This document shows positions 4,992-5,177 of a DNA stretch of 5,177 nt, piece by piece. The translations under genes were made by a program, and so were the position numbers. The stretch's first letter is position 1; each line of letters opens with the position of its first letter. The notes under the pieces are model-generated. The model did not search any database and was not told the DNA's origin. It saw only the letters and a list, made by a program, of their open reading frames with translations. The stretch is from Erysipelotrichaceae bacterium (GTDB taxonomy: Bacteria; Bacillota_I; Bacilli_A; Erysipelotrichales; Erysipelotrichaceae), in the NCBI GenBank assembly GCA_020026035.1, contig JAHHRC010000096.1:1-5177 (forward strand), written 5' to 3'.

Positions 4992-5177
4992 TTGGTATTG
5001 CGAGAAATATTTCCGACTGAATTGTAGTGATTTGTCAATCGATTATGATATAGCTAAATTGAAAATGTTTAACAGATGGAATCCATTGCGGTTAGCAACT
5101 ATTGATGCTGTTGATATCTGTTGAAACGAATAATTGGAATTCGAAGAAATAATCAATGCAAGTGATGCGTTTGAAGG
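4992..5177 (+). other. Transcribed-looking tail without an intact gene (leader, small RNA or decayed gene)
   Basis: Downstream of promoter copy B all plus frames are interrupted. One frame (in phase with 4993) is open for about 46 codons to a stop at 5123, with a possible ATG at 5065 but no ribosome binding site. Two stops close together (5123-5125 and 5129-5131) are followed by a protein-like run, LEFEEIINASDAFE, to the edge, which hints at a broken gene. AACAGAT and ATCTGTT (about 5071-5120) form a 7-bp inverted repeat with a long loop. No product is recognised. Confidence 0.25.

Overview
The window looks like a low-to-moderate GC Gram-positive chromosome, most likely a Bacillota and plausibly an Erysipelotrichaceae-type organism. 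The reasons are strong AGGAGG-type ribosome binding sites, compact U-tailed terminators, an mgl-type sugar permease followed by a small InlB B-repeat protein, and an orphan type IV pilin-like gene. The taxonomic call is inference; no rRNA or other marker gene is present.

Layout, left to right. Bases 1-910 are the tail of a galactose/methylgalactoside ABC importer operon: the C-terminal half of the permease MglC (start lies outside the window), then, one base after its stop codon, a membrane-anchored protein carrying a single InlB B-repeat. A strong intrinsic terminator (916-949) closes the operon. Bases 989-2483 hold two more plus-strand genes: a 348-residue membrane-anchored, all-beta extracytoplasmic protein of unknown function (propeller-like), and a 126-residue YbaN/DUF454 membrane protein. 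They share the terminator at 2487-2516.

Bases 2586-4057 are a self-contained minus-strand unit: a DUF4143-type AAA+ ATPase with its own terminator. Just upstream of its promoter lies an array of five tandem 23-bp repeats, each with a small palindromic core (AACT-N4-AGTT in the first four). The first repeat sits inside the predicted promoter spacer, which suggests an operator array and possible autoregulation.

Bases 4209-4801 are a monocistronic plus-strand unit encoding a type IV pilin-like protein with a canonical prepilin peptidase site, its own promoter and a very strong terminator. The 49-bp promoter block of this gene occurs a second time at 4943-4991 (41 of 49 bases identical). No intact reading frame follows the second copy inside the window, so it may drive a gene starting beyond the edge, a small RNA, or a decayed gene.

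The most notable observations are the 23-bp repeat array on the ATPase promoter, the duplicated promoter around the pilin gene, and the small InlB-repeat protein translationally coupled to mglC.
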